A stretch of DNA of 41,700 bases from Sulfobacillus harzensis (GTDB lineage Bacteria; Bacillota; Sulfobacillia; Sulfobacillales; Sulfobacillaceae): the NCBI RefSeq assembly GCF_012933365.1, contig NZ_JABBVZ010000030.1, positions 1-41,700 of the forward strand, in the 5' to 3' direction. This document shows, piece after piece, positions 1-8,276 of this stretch. A model generated the notes under the pieces. The model did not search any database. It was not told the origin of the DNA and saw nothing but the letters and a program-made list of their open reading frames with translations. Numbering within the stretch: the stretch's first letter is position 1; each line of letters begins with the position of its first letter. A program made the position numbers and the translations under genes.

Positions 1-83
1 ACCCTCATCATACTCCCCGTGCCGACGCCCTTTTTTCATGTGTGTGAGTGCCCTGCAGGGGCATGCGTGTCTCCTTTACGCTG
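1..83. other. Left-edge intergenic segment downstream of the GntR gene
   Basis: No convincing complete gene is visible. A short GC hairpin lies at 49-63 (arms TGCCC and GGGCA), but no U-run follows on the minus strand, so it is not a good terminator. On the minus strand a good ribosome binding site (AAAGGAG) precedes an ATG at 62-64 that opens only an 18-codon frame. A GGGGAG then precedes ATGATG at 7-12, close to the edge. The operon may therefore continue leftwards with another gene, but this cannot be decided here. Confidence 0.3.
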
Positions 84-764
84 CTATGTGCCGGAATCGA
101 TGGACTCAACCGCCTTCAAAAGCCCCATCTTGGTGGCGTCGATGTGACCGTCCATAAGCCGCTGCGCTTCTTCGATGTTCCCCGCCCGGCAGGCGGCCAC
201 AATGGCTCGATGCTCCCGGTTGGCCACCGCCTCTCGAAAAACCGGCTTTCCCTGTCGCCGGAGATACCGCCCAACGTTCAGTTGGATGCTATCGATCAAC
301 CCTTGAAAAAACGGCCAATCCAGCACGGCGTACAATTGGGTGTGGAACATCCGATTGAGTTGTGTCCATTCTTCATGGACAATGCCGTCCGATTCCGCCT
401 GCGCTAAAATTTCCTCGACCTCTGTTAAGTGCACGCTGGTCATTCGGGGAATGCCATGCGCCAGTCCCAACCGCTCTAGGGCCTTGCGAATTTCCATTTG
501 CTCGATAATGCGGTTGGAATCCAGAAAGGAGACCACCGTCTTCCGATAAGGGCGGGACAACACCAGTCCTTCGGCCTCGAGCTGCTTCAGTGCTTCGCGC
601 ACTGGCACACGGCTGACTTGAAGCATGTCTGCGATCTCTACTTGGCTCAACTCCGTGCCAGGGGCGAGCGACCCATTGGCAATGGCTTCCCGCAGGCGGT
701 TGACGACCAGCGTCGTCAAGTTAGGGTCCTTCTTGATCGGTTCCCCGAACAGATTGTCTGCCAT
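84..764 (-). CDS. GntR-family transcriptional regulator, FCD (FadR/VanR) subfamily
   Basis: Predicted cytoplasmic DNA-binding regulator of 226 residues, the usual length for the family. Residues about 12-80 form the winged helix-turn-helix, including VSRVPVREALKQLEAEGLV, the standard GntR recognition helix. Residues about 85-215 form the all-helical FCD effector domain. The expected metal-site residues are visible as N137, H141, H185 and H207. The ATG at 764 is preceded by GAGGAGGG. It is the last gene of the aromatic operon, 45 bp after the dioxygenase beta gene. FCD regulators commonly repress their own catabolic operon and release DNA on binding an organic-acid intermediate. The 14-bp palindrome at the operon promoter (13535-13548) is the obvious candidate operator, although that link is inferred. 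Confidence 0.93.
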   Translation of the reverse strand: MADNLFGEPIKKDPNLTTLVVNRLREAIANGSLAPGTELSQVEIADMLQVSRVPVREALKQLEAEGLVLSRPYRKTVVSFLDSNRIIEQMEIRKALERLGLAHGIPRMTSVHLTEVEEILAQAESDGIVHEEWTQLNRMFHTQLYAVLDWPFFQGLIDSIQLNVGRYLRRQGKPVFREAVANREHRAIVAACRAGNIEEAQRLMDGHIDATKMGLLKAVESIDSGT

Positions 765-809
765 CGATCGCCCTCCTCTTCCAAATATTCTCTTGGATCA
801 TTTCGCCAT

Positions 810-1298
810 TTAGAGAAAGAATGCAACATTCTTAACGGCCAATACGCTCTGGTCGAGTACAATGCGCCGCTCCAAGAGCATGAATCCGTCGGCTGTGCGC
901 CGCAGTGTGTCCTCTCGCTGGCCAGACAGCACGTCCGATGCCGCATCCTCACCGCGGCTCCGCACAAAAATGAAGTTGCTTTGCGCGGCGACCACCCCAT
1001 CGGCCTCCGAGCGAACCCGAATGTTGGTGATGTTGTGCCGGGTGCGCGAGGGCGGGCTTTCCGCCCAAGCGAATTCCGTATAGAGGCGCTCGACCCGCAG
1101 CGTGAGGGTGCGGAGATTTTCCTCAAAGATCCGCATCTCGCTGTCGAGGCTGTTCTGATACAAATTTTGGCGGACTGGCGCGTAGTAGTGAACGTCCGGG
1201 TCCATCAGCTTGAGCCAGTCCTGAAAGCGCCCTTGATCCAACAGGTCGGCCTCTTGGTAGAGCCAATCCGATACTTGGAGAGTCAATTCGATATCCAT
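810..1298 (-). CDS. Aromatic-ring-hydroxylating dioxygenase, beta (small) subunit
   Basis: Small subunit of a Rieske non-haem iron dioxygenase, about 162 residues, typical for the SnoaL/NTF2-fold beta subunits. Visible family features are the N-terminal FLYxEADLLD-like helix (WLYQEADLLDQGRFQDWLKL), the central DVHYYAPVR strand and a C-terminal LLERRIVLDQSVL strand. Beta subunits are structural and build the alpha3beta3 hexamer. The alpha gene ends in TGATG, where the stop overlaps the ATG at 1298 by one base, so translation is probably coupled. A GTG three bases earlier (1301) is possible, but the GGGAGGG site is better spaced for the ATG. It is followed closely by the GntR regulator. Confidence 0.9.
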   Translation of the reverse strand: MDIELTLQVSDWLYQEADLLDQGRFQDWLKLMDPDVHYYAPVRQNLYQNSLDSEMRIFEENLRTLTLRVERLYTEFAWAESPPSRTRHNITNIRVRSEADGVVAAQSNFIFVRSRGEDAASDVLSGQREDTLRRTADGFMLLERRIVLDQSVLAVKNVAFFL

Positions 1299-2599
1299 CA
1301 CGCGCCCTCCCCTCGTGTCAGGATGTCAAGCCATCGCCGATAAAAGGATCGGGCATTGGCTTCGGAGTACTTACCCTGATAGACATCACCAGGACCCGCA
1401 AAGTCCGTGAGCGGATGCTGACCCATCCCCATCTGGTAGAGCAGCTCGACCGGCTTGGCCTCGACAGCGGGTCCCGTCAGGTTTTGCGTGATGTCAGTCC
1501 AGTTTTCGGTGTCGTCCTGCTCGAAAATGCCGGACGGCCCAAACGTCAGGATATACGCCTGACGCGAGCGCTCCTTCCAGTCCGCCGAGGCGTCCTTCTC
1601 CACTAGGAACCACGACCAGATCCGGGTCTGATTCACGTCCAACGGCTCCCAAAGGCGAATGGTCGTGAGCGATATGGGCCGGTCGTCCACCTTGACCAGC
1701 GAGACCAAAAACGACAGATTCGGGAATACCGTGCCATGAGCGTTTTTCATGGACTCTAAGACGCGGACTTGGTCCGCGGAAAGCGCGGACGCAAACGTCG
1801 ACCGAAGTCCCTCATCGAACATAAACACGTCGGCCGGTGATCCAATGCCGCGTCCGTGCCCGCCTCCGGCGTTCACGTGGTAGCCGCTCTGGGCAAAATC
1901 GGCTTTGGGCGCCATGCCGATTTCGGAAATGGACCGGTGGGAAAAAAGCGTGTGATAGGCGTCTGTCAGGAAGTTCTCCGAAGGGATTTTCCAATTGCTC
2001 GGGACAATCCACCGATGCGGGGGGCCTAACACTTCCATGGGAGCCCGGCCCACAATTAAATCGAGGTACCAGCGCATGTTGCCTAAGAATTTCTCGAGCG
2101 GCTCGACCTGACTGCCCAAGGTGCCGAAAATCATGTCGCGATAGATTTCGATCCGGACTGGATACAGCCCGAGCTGTCCCTTATCGACGCGGCCGTTTGG
2201 AAAAATAGACTTCTCCTGCGGAATGCCGGAAAGCTCCCCGGTATTGCGATAGGTGAAGCCGTGGTACGGGCACCGGAACGCCGGCGTGTTGCCATGCTCG
2301 ACTCGGCATACGCGCATGCCGCGATGCCGACAGAGATTATAGAAAGCGCGCACCTCACCATCCGAACCGCGGGCTACGATCACATCCTGCTGTCCAATGA
2401 CCCGCGTGACAAAGTCGCCATTTTCCGGAATCTCGGACGCATGGGCCAAAAACTGCCATGAACTCAGAAACAGCGTCCGGACCTCCTGGTAAAACAGATC
2501 CGGGTCCGTGAAAATGGACGCCGGGAGATTCCCGGATTCGGGCTCAATCAGGGCGAGCTTTTGCGCCACCCGAGACTTCACATCGTGTGCCTCTGCCAT
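1298..2599 (-). CDS. Aromatic-ring-hydroxylating dioxygenase, alpha (large) subunit, Rieske [2Fe-2S]
   Basis: Catalytic subunit of a Rieske non-haem iron dioxygenase, 433 residues, which adds O2 across an aromatic ring to give a cis-dihydrodiol. The Rieske motif C-x-H-x17-C-x2-H is intact (C90, H92, C110, H113). The mononuclear iron site shows D213-AYH216-TLFSH221, with a C-terminal Asp near 362 as the likely third ligand. D213 is the bridging Asp that normally carries electrons between subunits. The open frame extends upstream, but the ATG at 2599 has a GAAAGGAAG site and matches the family N-terminus. It sits 19 bp after the extradiol dioxygenase gene and is coupled to the beta gene. No ferredoxin or ferredoxin reductase gene is nearby, so electron donors must come from elsewhere. 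The exact substrate is unknown. Confidence 0.95.
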   Translation of the reverse strand: MAEAHDVKSRVAQKLALIEPESGNLPASIFTDPDLFYQEVRTLFLSSWQFLAHASEIPENGDFVTRVIGQQDVIVARGSDGEVRAFYNLCRHRGMRVCRVEHGNTPAFRCPYHGFTYRNTGELSGIPQEKSIFPNGRVDKGQLGLYPVRIEIYRDMIFGTLGSQVEPLEKFLGNMRWYLDLIVGRAPMEVLGPPHRWIVPSNWKIPSENFLTDAYHTLFSHRSISEIGMAPKADFAQSGYHVNAGGGHGRGIGSPADVFMFDEGLRSTFASALSADQVRVLESMKNAHGTVFPNLSFLVSLVKVDDRPISLTTIRLWEPLDVNQTRIWSWFLVEKDASADWKERSRQAYILTFGPSGIFEQDDTENWTDITQNLTGPAVEAKPVELLYQMGMGQHPLTDFAGPGDVYQGKYSEANARSFYRRWLDILTRGEGA

Positions 2600-2618
2600 A
2601 ACGCTAACTTCCTTTCTT

Positions 2619-3491
2619 TTAGGGATTTTCTGGCGGCACGATGCCCCACGCATTGTAAGTAATCGCCCGGCTCCCGCGCGGCCACACCTTGGCGGTTTCC
2701 GGATTGACCACTTCGCGCATCTCGCAGAGGAATTCAAAACGCAGACCGTTTAAGTCGTGGGTGTAGATAAAGATGTTGCCGCCAACCCGATGGCGCCCTG
2801 GGCCCGCTTCCAGAGCGACATTCTGATCCGCCAAATGATCCGCCAGGCGCTTGACTTCTGCCCAGCTCTCCAGTTCGAAGGCGACATGATCCACACCGGT
2901 GCCCCTGCCGGGCGCAATCGCGAGACTGTGGTGGTCGGAGCTGCTACCCAGCCAAAAGAACACGCCGTCGGTTTCCTCAGCAATCCGAAAGTCGAGGATC
3001 TCGCGGTAAAACCACGAGGCGGCCGCCGAATCGCCACTCACCAACGTGACGTGGCTCAACTTGGTCAGCAAAAATGGACGTTCCAGCCGGGCTTCCATGA
3101 CCGGCCACGAGGGCGAAGGATGGGCCAGCACCACCCGGTTGCCGTCCGGATCGTTGACCGCGAAACTCTCTCCGAGATTTTCAAAGGCAATGTTTCGCTG
3201 CTGCAGCCGCGGCAACACCATCTCGCGCAGCTGCTTCAGATCCGACGTCACGTACGTCATCTGCAAGAGCCGCCACGGACGCTCGGAGCTTCCCTGAACC
3301 AACGCAATTTCCTTGCGCACTCCCAGATGCCCGAGGGTGCCGAGCCAGTATGCCGGTCTCCCCAGCACTTCCGTCTCACCGGGAAACTGATACAGGCCAT
3401 ACACGTCATGGTAGTATCGGGCCGCGGCTTCGCGATCCGGCACCTCCAGCACGATTGACTCCATAATCATCGGAGGCATCACTCGACTCAT
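2619..3491 (-). CDS. Two-domain extradiol (VOC-fold) ring-cleavage dioxygenase
   Basis: A 290-residue type I extradiol dioxygenase with two vicinal-oxygen-chelate domains (about 8-125 and 143-262), the size of BphC, NahC and catechol 2,3-dioxygenase homologues. The catalytic domain keeps the 2-His-1-Glu iron site: H147 (LSHVTL), H202 (VDHVAFE) and E253 (RFEF). H187/H188 (DHHSL) match the catalytic histidine of BphC-type enzymes, and Y243 precedes a TxD motif. It would cleave a catechol-like diol next to its hydroxyls using Fe(II). It lies between the aldehyde dehydrogenase gene (5 bp away) and the Rieske alpha gene, consistent with acting on the rearomatised diol. The substrate, mono- or bicyclic, is not determined. 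Confidence 0.9.
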   Translation of the reverse strand: MSRVMPPMIMESIVLEVPDREAAARYYHDVYGLYQFPGETEVLGRPAYWLGTLGHLGVRKEIALVQGSSERPWRLLQMTYVTSDLKQLREMVLPRLQQRNIAFENLGESFAVNDPDGNRVVLAHPSPSWPVMEARLERPFLLTKLSHVTLVSGDSAAASWFYREILDFRIAEETDGVFFWLGSSSDHHSLAIAPGRGTGVDHVAFELESWAEVKRLADHLADQNVALEAGPGRHRVGGNIFIYTHDLNGLRFEFLCEMREVVNPETAKVWPRGSRAITYNAWGIVPPENP

Positions 3492-3495
3492 CTCC

Positions 3496-4932
3496 TTACC
3501 GGTTGAAATTGAAGGTCACCATGCGGATGTCGGTCATTTCCTCCACCGCAAAGCGTGGTCCCTCGCGTCCAATGCCGCTGTCCTTCTGCCCGCCGTAGGG
3601 CATGTGGTCGGCGCGGAAGCTTGAGGTGTCGTTGATGTTGACGCCGCCCGTCTCGATCTTGGCCGCTGCCCGCCAAGCCAGATCCAAGTCGTGGGTGAAG
3701 ACTCCGGCTTGGAGTCCGTAGGGTCCCTCGTTCACCAACCGAATCGCCTCGTCAAAGTCGGCGTACGGAATAATCGAGGCGACTGGTCCGAACACCTCCT
3801 GCGCCACCACCTTCATGTCGGCTGTGACGTCGGTCAACAGCGTGGGTGCCACCACCGGCCCCGAGCGCCCGCCGCCCGTCAGAACCCGAGCCCCGCCAGT
3901 ACGGGCCTCATCGACCCACTCGTGCACCCGCCGTGCCTCGTTTTCGGTGATCAAGGGGCCGACGTCGGTAGCAGGATCCTCGGGATTGCCAACCTTCAGC
4001 CGGTCGATGGCCGCGAGCATCTCCTCTTGATATCGCGCAACAATGTCCTCATGCACGTAAATGCGCTGGACGGACACACAAAACTGTCCAGCCGATCCAT
4101 AGGCTCGCTGCGCCAAAAGGCCCGCCGCCTGCACCACGTCTGCGTCGCGGTGCACGATATTTGCGGAGTTGTTGCCGAGCTCCAAGGTAATCTTCTTTAG
4201 GCCCGCCGCCTGATGAATGGCGAGGCCCACGCCTGGGCTCCCGGTGAACGTCACCATGCGAACCGCCGGGTGTTTGACTAACTGGTCCCCCACGGCGCTC
4301 CCCGGTCCCACCACCAGGTTGAGGTAGCCGGGCGGCAGCCCCGCTTCGGTCAACAGGTTCGCCAGCAAGACGGCCGTCAGGGGAGTCGTAGAGGCGGGTT
4401 TCAGCACCACAGCGCACCCTGCGGCAATTGCCGGTGCCACCTTGTGCACAACCAAATTCAAGGGAAAATTGAACGGGCTGATGGCTGCGACTACGCCCAC
4501 CGGTACCCGCATATACAGGCCAAAGCGATGGCCCGTTCCCGGGGCCGCGTCCAGCGGCACGGTTTCTCCATGGATGCGCTTTGCCTCTTCCGACGACACA
4601 ATCACCGTCTGCTGCGCGCGGGACACCTCGGCCCGAGCGTCCTTCAGAGGCTTTCCGCCCTCACGCGCGATGGTCAGCGCCAATTCCTCGTGGTGTTCCC
4701 CGAACAAGTCGGCCAAACGGCGCAAGATACTGTACCGCTCATAGGCCGACAGCGGGTTTTGGCGCATGGCCTGGTCGGCAGCCCGGACGGCCCGGTCGAC
4801 GTCGGCTGGGCCGGCTTGGTGCAATTCCCCCAAGAGGTCGCCCGTAAACTTGTGGTGCACCTCCAACAGCCGGTCTGTCGTCTGCCACTCTCCAGTGATA
4901 TAAAGTCCTGTGCCCACGCTAAAGCTGCTCAT
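3496..4932 (-). CDS. NAD(P)-dependent aldehyde dehydrogenase
   Basis: ALDH-superfamily enzyme, 478 residues from the chosen start, oxidising an aldehyde to the acid. In this numbering, catalytic Cys285 lies in GSAGQFC and general-base Glu251 in ELGNNSANI. Asn155 (SPFNFPLN) and cofactor lysine 178 (VVLKPAS) are present, and FTGSPGVG is the nucleotide loop. The first Gly of the usual ELGGN motif is kept, while the second is Asn. The start at 4932 is 9 bases after AGAAGGG. An alternative ATG at 4941 overlaps the LivF stop as ATGA, but the ribosome binding site would touch it. In a pathway with Rieske and extradiol dioxygenases and a DapA-type aldolase it would oxidise the aromatic aldehyde released by the aldolase, as salicylaldehyde dehydrogenase (NahF) does. 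That role is inferred. Confidence 0.92.
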   Translation of the reverse strand: MSSFSVGTGLYITGEWQTTDRLLEVHHKFTGDLLGELHQAGPADVDRAVRAADQAMRQNPLSAYERYSILRRLADLFGEHHEELALTIAREGGKPLKDARAEVSRAQQTVIVSSEEAKRIHGETVPLDAAPGTGHRFGLYMRVPVGVVAAISPFNFPLNLVVHKVAPAIAAGCAVVLKPASTTPLTAVLLANLLTEAGLPPGYLNLVVGPGSAVGDQLVKHPAVRMVTFTGSPGVGLAIHQAAGLKKITLELGNNSANIVHRDADVVQAAGLLAQRAYGSAGQFCVSVQRIYVHEDIVARYQEEMLAAIDRLKVGNPEDPATDVGPLITENEARRVHEWVDEARTGGARVLTGGGRSGPVVAPTLLTDVTADMKVVAQEVFGPVASIIPYADFDEAIRLVNEGPYGLQAGVFTHDLDLAWRAAAKIETGGVNINDTSSFRADHMPYGGQKDSGIGREGPRFAVEEMTDIRMVTFNFNR

Positions 4933-4937
4933 CGATG

Positions 4938-5654
4938 TCATCCCTTCTGTCCCATGTACACATTCCATAAATCGCCTTCGCGATCGATGTTCTCCGCCCG
5001 CTCATGTGCCACCACTTTCCCGTGGTTCATCACATACACCCGGTCAGCCACCGACAGTGCCACCGTTGCATGCTGCTCAATCAGCAAAATGCCGTGCCCG
5101 CTGCTCTTGTATGCCTCAATCGCACGGTACACCTCTTTCACCGTGAGCGGTGCCAATCCAAGCGACGGCTCATCCAGCAGCAAAAGCTCCGGGTCGCCGG
5201 AGAGCGCCCGCGCCATCGCAACCATTTGCTGCTGCCCTCCCGACATGCTGCCAACGGTCCGATCTTCCAGGCCTTTAAGCTGAGGAAACAATGCCAGGGC
5301 CCGATTTATGGCCGCTTCACGCTCCGCGGGCTGTTTAGTCGTGCCGTAGGATATCAAGAGCCGTGCATTGTCTCGCGCGGACAGCGAGTTCACCAGCTGA
5401 CGGCCTTCCGGCACGAAGCCGATGCCCAGCCGTGCAATTTTCCAGGGCGGCAACGCCTCAATGGCCGCGCCTTTGAAACGGACATGGCCGGACCGTGCCC
5501 GTATCAGGCCCGCAACCGCCCGAAACAAACTGGTCTTGCCGGCCCCGTTTGGCCCCAAGAGCGCCACAATCTCGCCCGGCCCCACTACCAAGCTCACGTC
5601 TTCCAATACATCCCCGCGCCCATAGGACGCAGACACGTGCTCAATCGCCAGCAT
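4938..5654 (-). CDS. livF: ABC transporter ATP-binding protein, LivF type
   Basis: Second ATPase of a branched-chain-amino-acid-type (HAAT) importer, 238 residues. Walker A is GPNGAGKT at 34-41, the ABC signature is MSGGQQQ at 137-143, and Walker B is LLLLDEPSLGLAP at 157-169. GIGFVPEGRQLVNSLSARDN is the typical LivF Q-loop region. The ATG at 5654 gives the family N-terminus (MLAIEHVSASYG) and overlaps the 3' end of livG by 14 bp, so the longer open frame upstream is not used. The operon context suggests an aromatic acid or similar compound as the cargo rather than leucine. Homologous systems that import benzoate-like compounds are known, but specificity cannot be read from the ATPase. Confidence 0.92.
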   Translation of the reverse strand: MLAIEHVSASYGRGDVLEDVSLVVGPGEIVALLGPNGAGKTSLFRAVAGLIRARSGHVRFKGAAIEALPPWKIARLGIGFVPEGRQLVNSLSARDNARLLISYGTTKQPAEREAAINRALALFPQLKGLEDRTVGSMSGGQQQMVAMARALSGDPELLLLDEPSLGLAPLTVKEVYRAIEAYKSSGHGILLIEQHATVALSVADRVYVMNHGKVVAHERAENIDREGDLWNVYMGQKG

Positions 5655-6420
5655 GTTCGAGCATCTCGCTTCCCAGGTAAGCTTCTCGGACCGCCGCCTC
5701 TTGGGCAACTTGCGCCGGTGAACCCGACGCAATTAATCGGCCCTGGTTCATGACCATGACGGAATCCGCCACGTCAAACACCAGCGACATATCGTGCTCA
5801 ATGACGATGATGACGCGGTCCGGCCCCTTCAGAGCCTTCAAGCGCTGCGCCAGTTCGCGGGTCTCCATCGGGGTGAGCCCGGCTGCTGGCTCATCCAACA
5901 GCAGCACCCGGGGACGCGCCGCCAACGCACGCGCCATATCCATCAACCGCTCTTGGCCGGTGGTAAGATGGCCCGCCACCAGGTCGGCAGCATCGCCCAA
6001 GCCTACCTCGCCCAGCGCCGCGTCCGCCCGTTCTTCGGCAAGCGCTTTAAGATGCCTTTGACGCCGCACCCCTAATATCGTCGACAGGAATCCGGTGCGC
6101 ACCTCCAAGTGCGCTCCCAGCATCACGTTGTCGCGCACGGTCCACCCGGTAAACACCCGCGGGTGCTGGAAGGTTCGGATGACGCCGAGCTCCGCGATCT
6201 GGTGGGACGGCTTGTCATGTAAGGACACCTCGTCCAGCCGCACTGCCCCGGTGGTCGGCGGCAAGACACCCGAAATCAAGTTGAACAGCGTGGTCTTGCC
6301 CGCGCCGTTGGGGCCAATGATCGCGTGGATGGAGCCGGCTCCAGCCTGGAAGCTGACATCGTCCACCGCCCGCACGCCGCCGAAAGCCCGCACCACATGG
6401 TCCACACTCAACGTTGTCAT
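5641..6420 (-). CDS. livG: ABC transporter ATP-binding protein, LivG type
   Basis: First ATPase of the HAAT importer, 259 residues. Walker A is GPNGAGKT at 36-43, the signature is the variant LTTGQERL, and Walker B is RVLLLDEPAAGLTP. The segment VIRTFQHPRVFTGWTVRDNV is the diagnostic LivG region after the Q-loop, and the long inter-subdomain insert typical of LivG is present. The ATG at 6420 overlaps the permease stop in an ATGA arrangement, which fixes the start well inside a longer open frame. It pairs with LivF as a heterodimer on the fused LivHM permease. Confidence 0.93.
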   Translation of the reverse strand: MTTLSVDHVVRAFGGVRAVDDVSFQAGAGSIHAIIGPNGAGKTTLFNLISGVLPPTTGAVRLDEVSLHDKPSHQIAELGVIRTFQHPRVFTGWTVRDNVMLGAHLEVRTGFLSTILGVRRQRHLKALAEERADAALGEVGLGDAADLVAGHLTTGQERLMDMARALAARPRVLLLDEPAAGLTPMETRELAQRLKALKGPDRVIIVIEHDMSLVFDVADSVMVMNQGRLIASGSPAQVAQEAAVREAYLGSEMLEHAGD

Positions 6421-8267
6421 GCGGTCATCTCCTTCGAGGAACCGTTCGGTTCCCGCGCCTTTCGCGGGCGCCAATAAAGCTCAATCGCCCCCATGATGCC
6501 TTGCGGCATGCCCACCATAATGGACACCAACAGCACGCCTTGAATAACCGACAGCCACTCAGCCACACCAGACAACACCGTGGACAGAGCCACCATGACG
6601 ACGGCACCCACCACCGGTCCCAGAATGGAGGTCTCCCCCCCTACAAACACCATGACCAACAGCAGGATCGACGTTGAGGGATCAAACGTGCCTGGTGTTA
6701 CCAAGCTGATGGATTGGGCGTAGAGGCTTCCAGATACGGCCGCGAAGACGCTGGCAATGAGGAATACGCCAATTTTCAGCCGGGCTACCGCGACGCCGTT
6801 GGTCGCCGCCGCCACCTCATCCTGCCTCAGAGCTTTAAGTGCCCGTCCCAGCTCACTCTTGTCAATGCGGTAAAGCACAATCGCCCCGACAATGACCAGC
6901 GCCCACACGAGATAATAGAAGGCGTTGGTCGAGAGCGAGCCCATGGTGGGGATGCCCACGATGCCGGTCGCCCCCTGGGTCAATCCCCGCCAGCCATTGA
7001 CCACGGTGTCCACAACCTCGGCCAACGCCAGGGTGACAATGGCCAGGTTGTAGCCGGAGAGGCGCAGGGTCACCGCGCCCAGTCCCAGGGCGATGAGCGC
7101 CGACAACACGACGCCCGCCAAGAGTCCAAGAAATGGCGACAGTCCCATGTGGACGGTCAAAATGGCGGTGGCGTACGCGCCGAAGGTCATGAATGCCCCC
7201 TGACCAATCGAGATGATACCGGTTTGGCCCTGCATCAGTTGCAGTCCTTGGGTGGCCAGCACAAAGATGCCGGCGTTGATGCCCATGCTTTCCAAGCCTT
7301 CATGTCCGGTCCATGGCGTGACCACCATGAGCACTCCCAACGCAATCGCCATGACTAGTGAGGGACGGCCGAACGGGATGAACTGCACCCGCGCCCGGCG
7401 GCCATCGATAATCGCGGTGCGCTGGCGAAACGACCGGAAAATCAACACGACCACCAAGATGGCAAAAGGAACCGCGGAAGCGTAGATGGATGAGACAAAT
7501 CCGGCCGCATACTGCTGTGCCAGACCCAATCCGAGTCCGCCAAACACCGCCCCCAAGGGGCTTCCGATGCCGCCGACAACCGCGGCTGCGAACCCTTGCA
7601 GGCCCAGCGGTAGCCCCGAGCTGTACGAGATGTAGGTGATGGGGCTGGCCAGGACCCCAGCCAAGCCGCCAATGGCTCCGGAGATGAAGAATGCCAACAA
7701 GCGAAACTGCCCAAGGTTAATACCCAGCATCCCCACCGTGGAGGGCATTTCCGCGATCGCCGTCAAGGCCTTGCCGGCCATGGTCCTATCCACGAATAAG
7801 CCGAGTGCGATGACCACCACCACCAGGCCGCCCACCACCCAAATATCTTGCGGCAGGAGGGATGCCCCGAGAAAGTGGAACGTGTTATTTCCCGTGAACG
7901 CGGGCAGCGACAGCGGATTGCTGCCCCAAATCACTTGCGCCAGTCCCTCAAGCGCTGTCGAGGCTCCCAGGGTAATGACCAACAGGGTGGAAATGTCGGT
8001 GGCCCGAGTCCGTCTGAGGGCCGCGTAGTCAATGATGACGCCCAGCACTCCGGTGGCTACGACCGCCACCAAGAGCGACATCCAGAGCGGCACCTTGAGC
8101 GCAGCCAGCAGCGAGGATTCGATCAACGCCGACCATGCATAGAATTGGCCTTGAGCCAGGTTCATCACGCGGCTGACCCGGAAGATCAGCGTGAATCCCA
8201 GGGCAATCAGCGCGAAGATGGCTCCCGTAGTGAGTCCGCCGAACGTATACTGCATGAATTGGGACAT
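6417..8267 (-). CDS. Fused LivH-LivM ABC permease
   Basis: A single 616-residue polypeptide joining the two inner-membrane permeases of a HAAT importer. Residues about 1-290 are LivH-like: TTGAIFALIALGFTLIFRVSRVMNLAQG near the N-terminus and GFAAAVVGGIGSPLGAVFGGL later on, both LivH hallmarks. After a short basic linker (about 285-305), residues about 306-600 are LivM-like, with GINAGIFVLATQGLQLMQGQTGIISIGQGAFMTFGAYA and VFVGGETSILGPVVGAVV. Most members of this transporter class encode LivH and LivM separately. The start is preceded by AGGAGG five bases upstream. The frame is continuous with no stop or recoding signal, so the fusion appears genuine. Confidence 0.93.
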   Translation of the reverse strand: MSQFMQYTFGGLTTGAIFALIALGFTLIFRVSRVMNLAQGQFYAWSALIESSLLAALKVPLWMSLLVAVVATGVLGVIIDYAALRRTRATDISTLLVITLGASTALEGLAQVIWGSNPLSLPAFTGNNTFHFLGASLLPQDIWVVGGLVVVVIALGLFVDRTMAGKALTAIAEMPSTVGMLGINLGQFRLLAFFISGAIGGLAGVLASPITYISYSSGLPLGLQGFAAAVVGGIGSPLGAVFGGLGLGLAQQYAAGFVSSIYASAVPFAILVVVLIFRSFRQRTAIIDGRRARVQFIPFGRPSLVMAIALGVLMVVTPWTGHEGLESMGINAGIFVLATQGLQLMQGQTGIISIGQGAFMTFGAYATAILTVHMGLSPFLGLLAGVVLSALIALGLGAVTLRLSGYNLAIVTLALAEVVDTVVNGWRGLTQGATGIVGIPTMGSLSTNAFYYLVWALVIVGAIVLYRIDKSELGRALKALRQDEVAAATNGVAVARLKIGVFLIASVFAAVSGSLYAQSISLVTPGTFDPSTSILLLVMVFVGGETSILGPVVGAVVMVALSTVLSGVAEWLSVIQGVLLVSIMVGMPQGIMGAIELYWRPRKAREPNGSSKEMTA

Positions 8268-8276
8268 GGCAGCCTC

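Noticed and set aside
49-63. Terminator after the GntR gene
   Set aside because: The stem is only five base pairs, and no U-run follows on the minus strand.
498-1343. Long plus-strand open frame of 281 codons
   Set aside because: It lies antisense to the GntR and dioxygenase beta genes, which have clear homology and ribosome binding sites. It has no recognisable domain.
2600-2737. N-terminal extension of the Rieske alpha frame
   Set aside because: The extra 46 codons overlap the extradiol dioxygenase gene and encode a basic, non-homologous stretch. The ATG at 2599 has a good ribosome binding site and the family N-terminus.
4444-5283. Plus-strand open frame of 279 codons across aldehyde dehydrogenase and livF
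   Set aside because: Antisense to two well-supported genes, with composition typical of a shadow frame.
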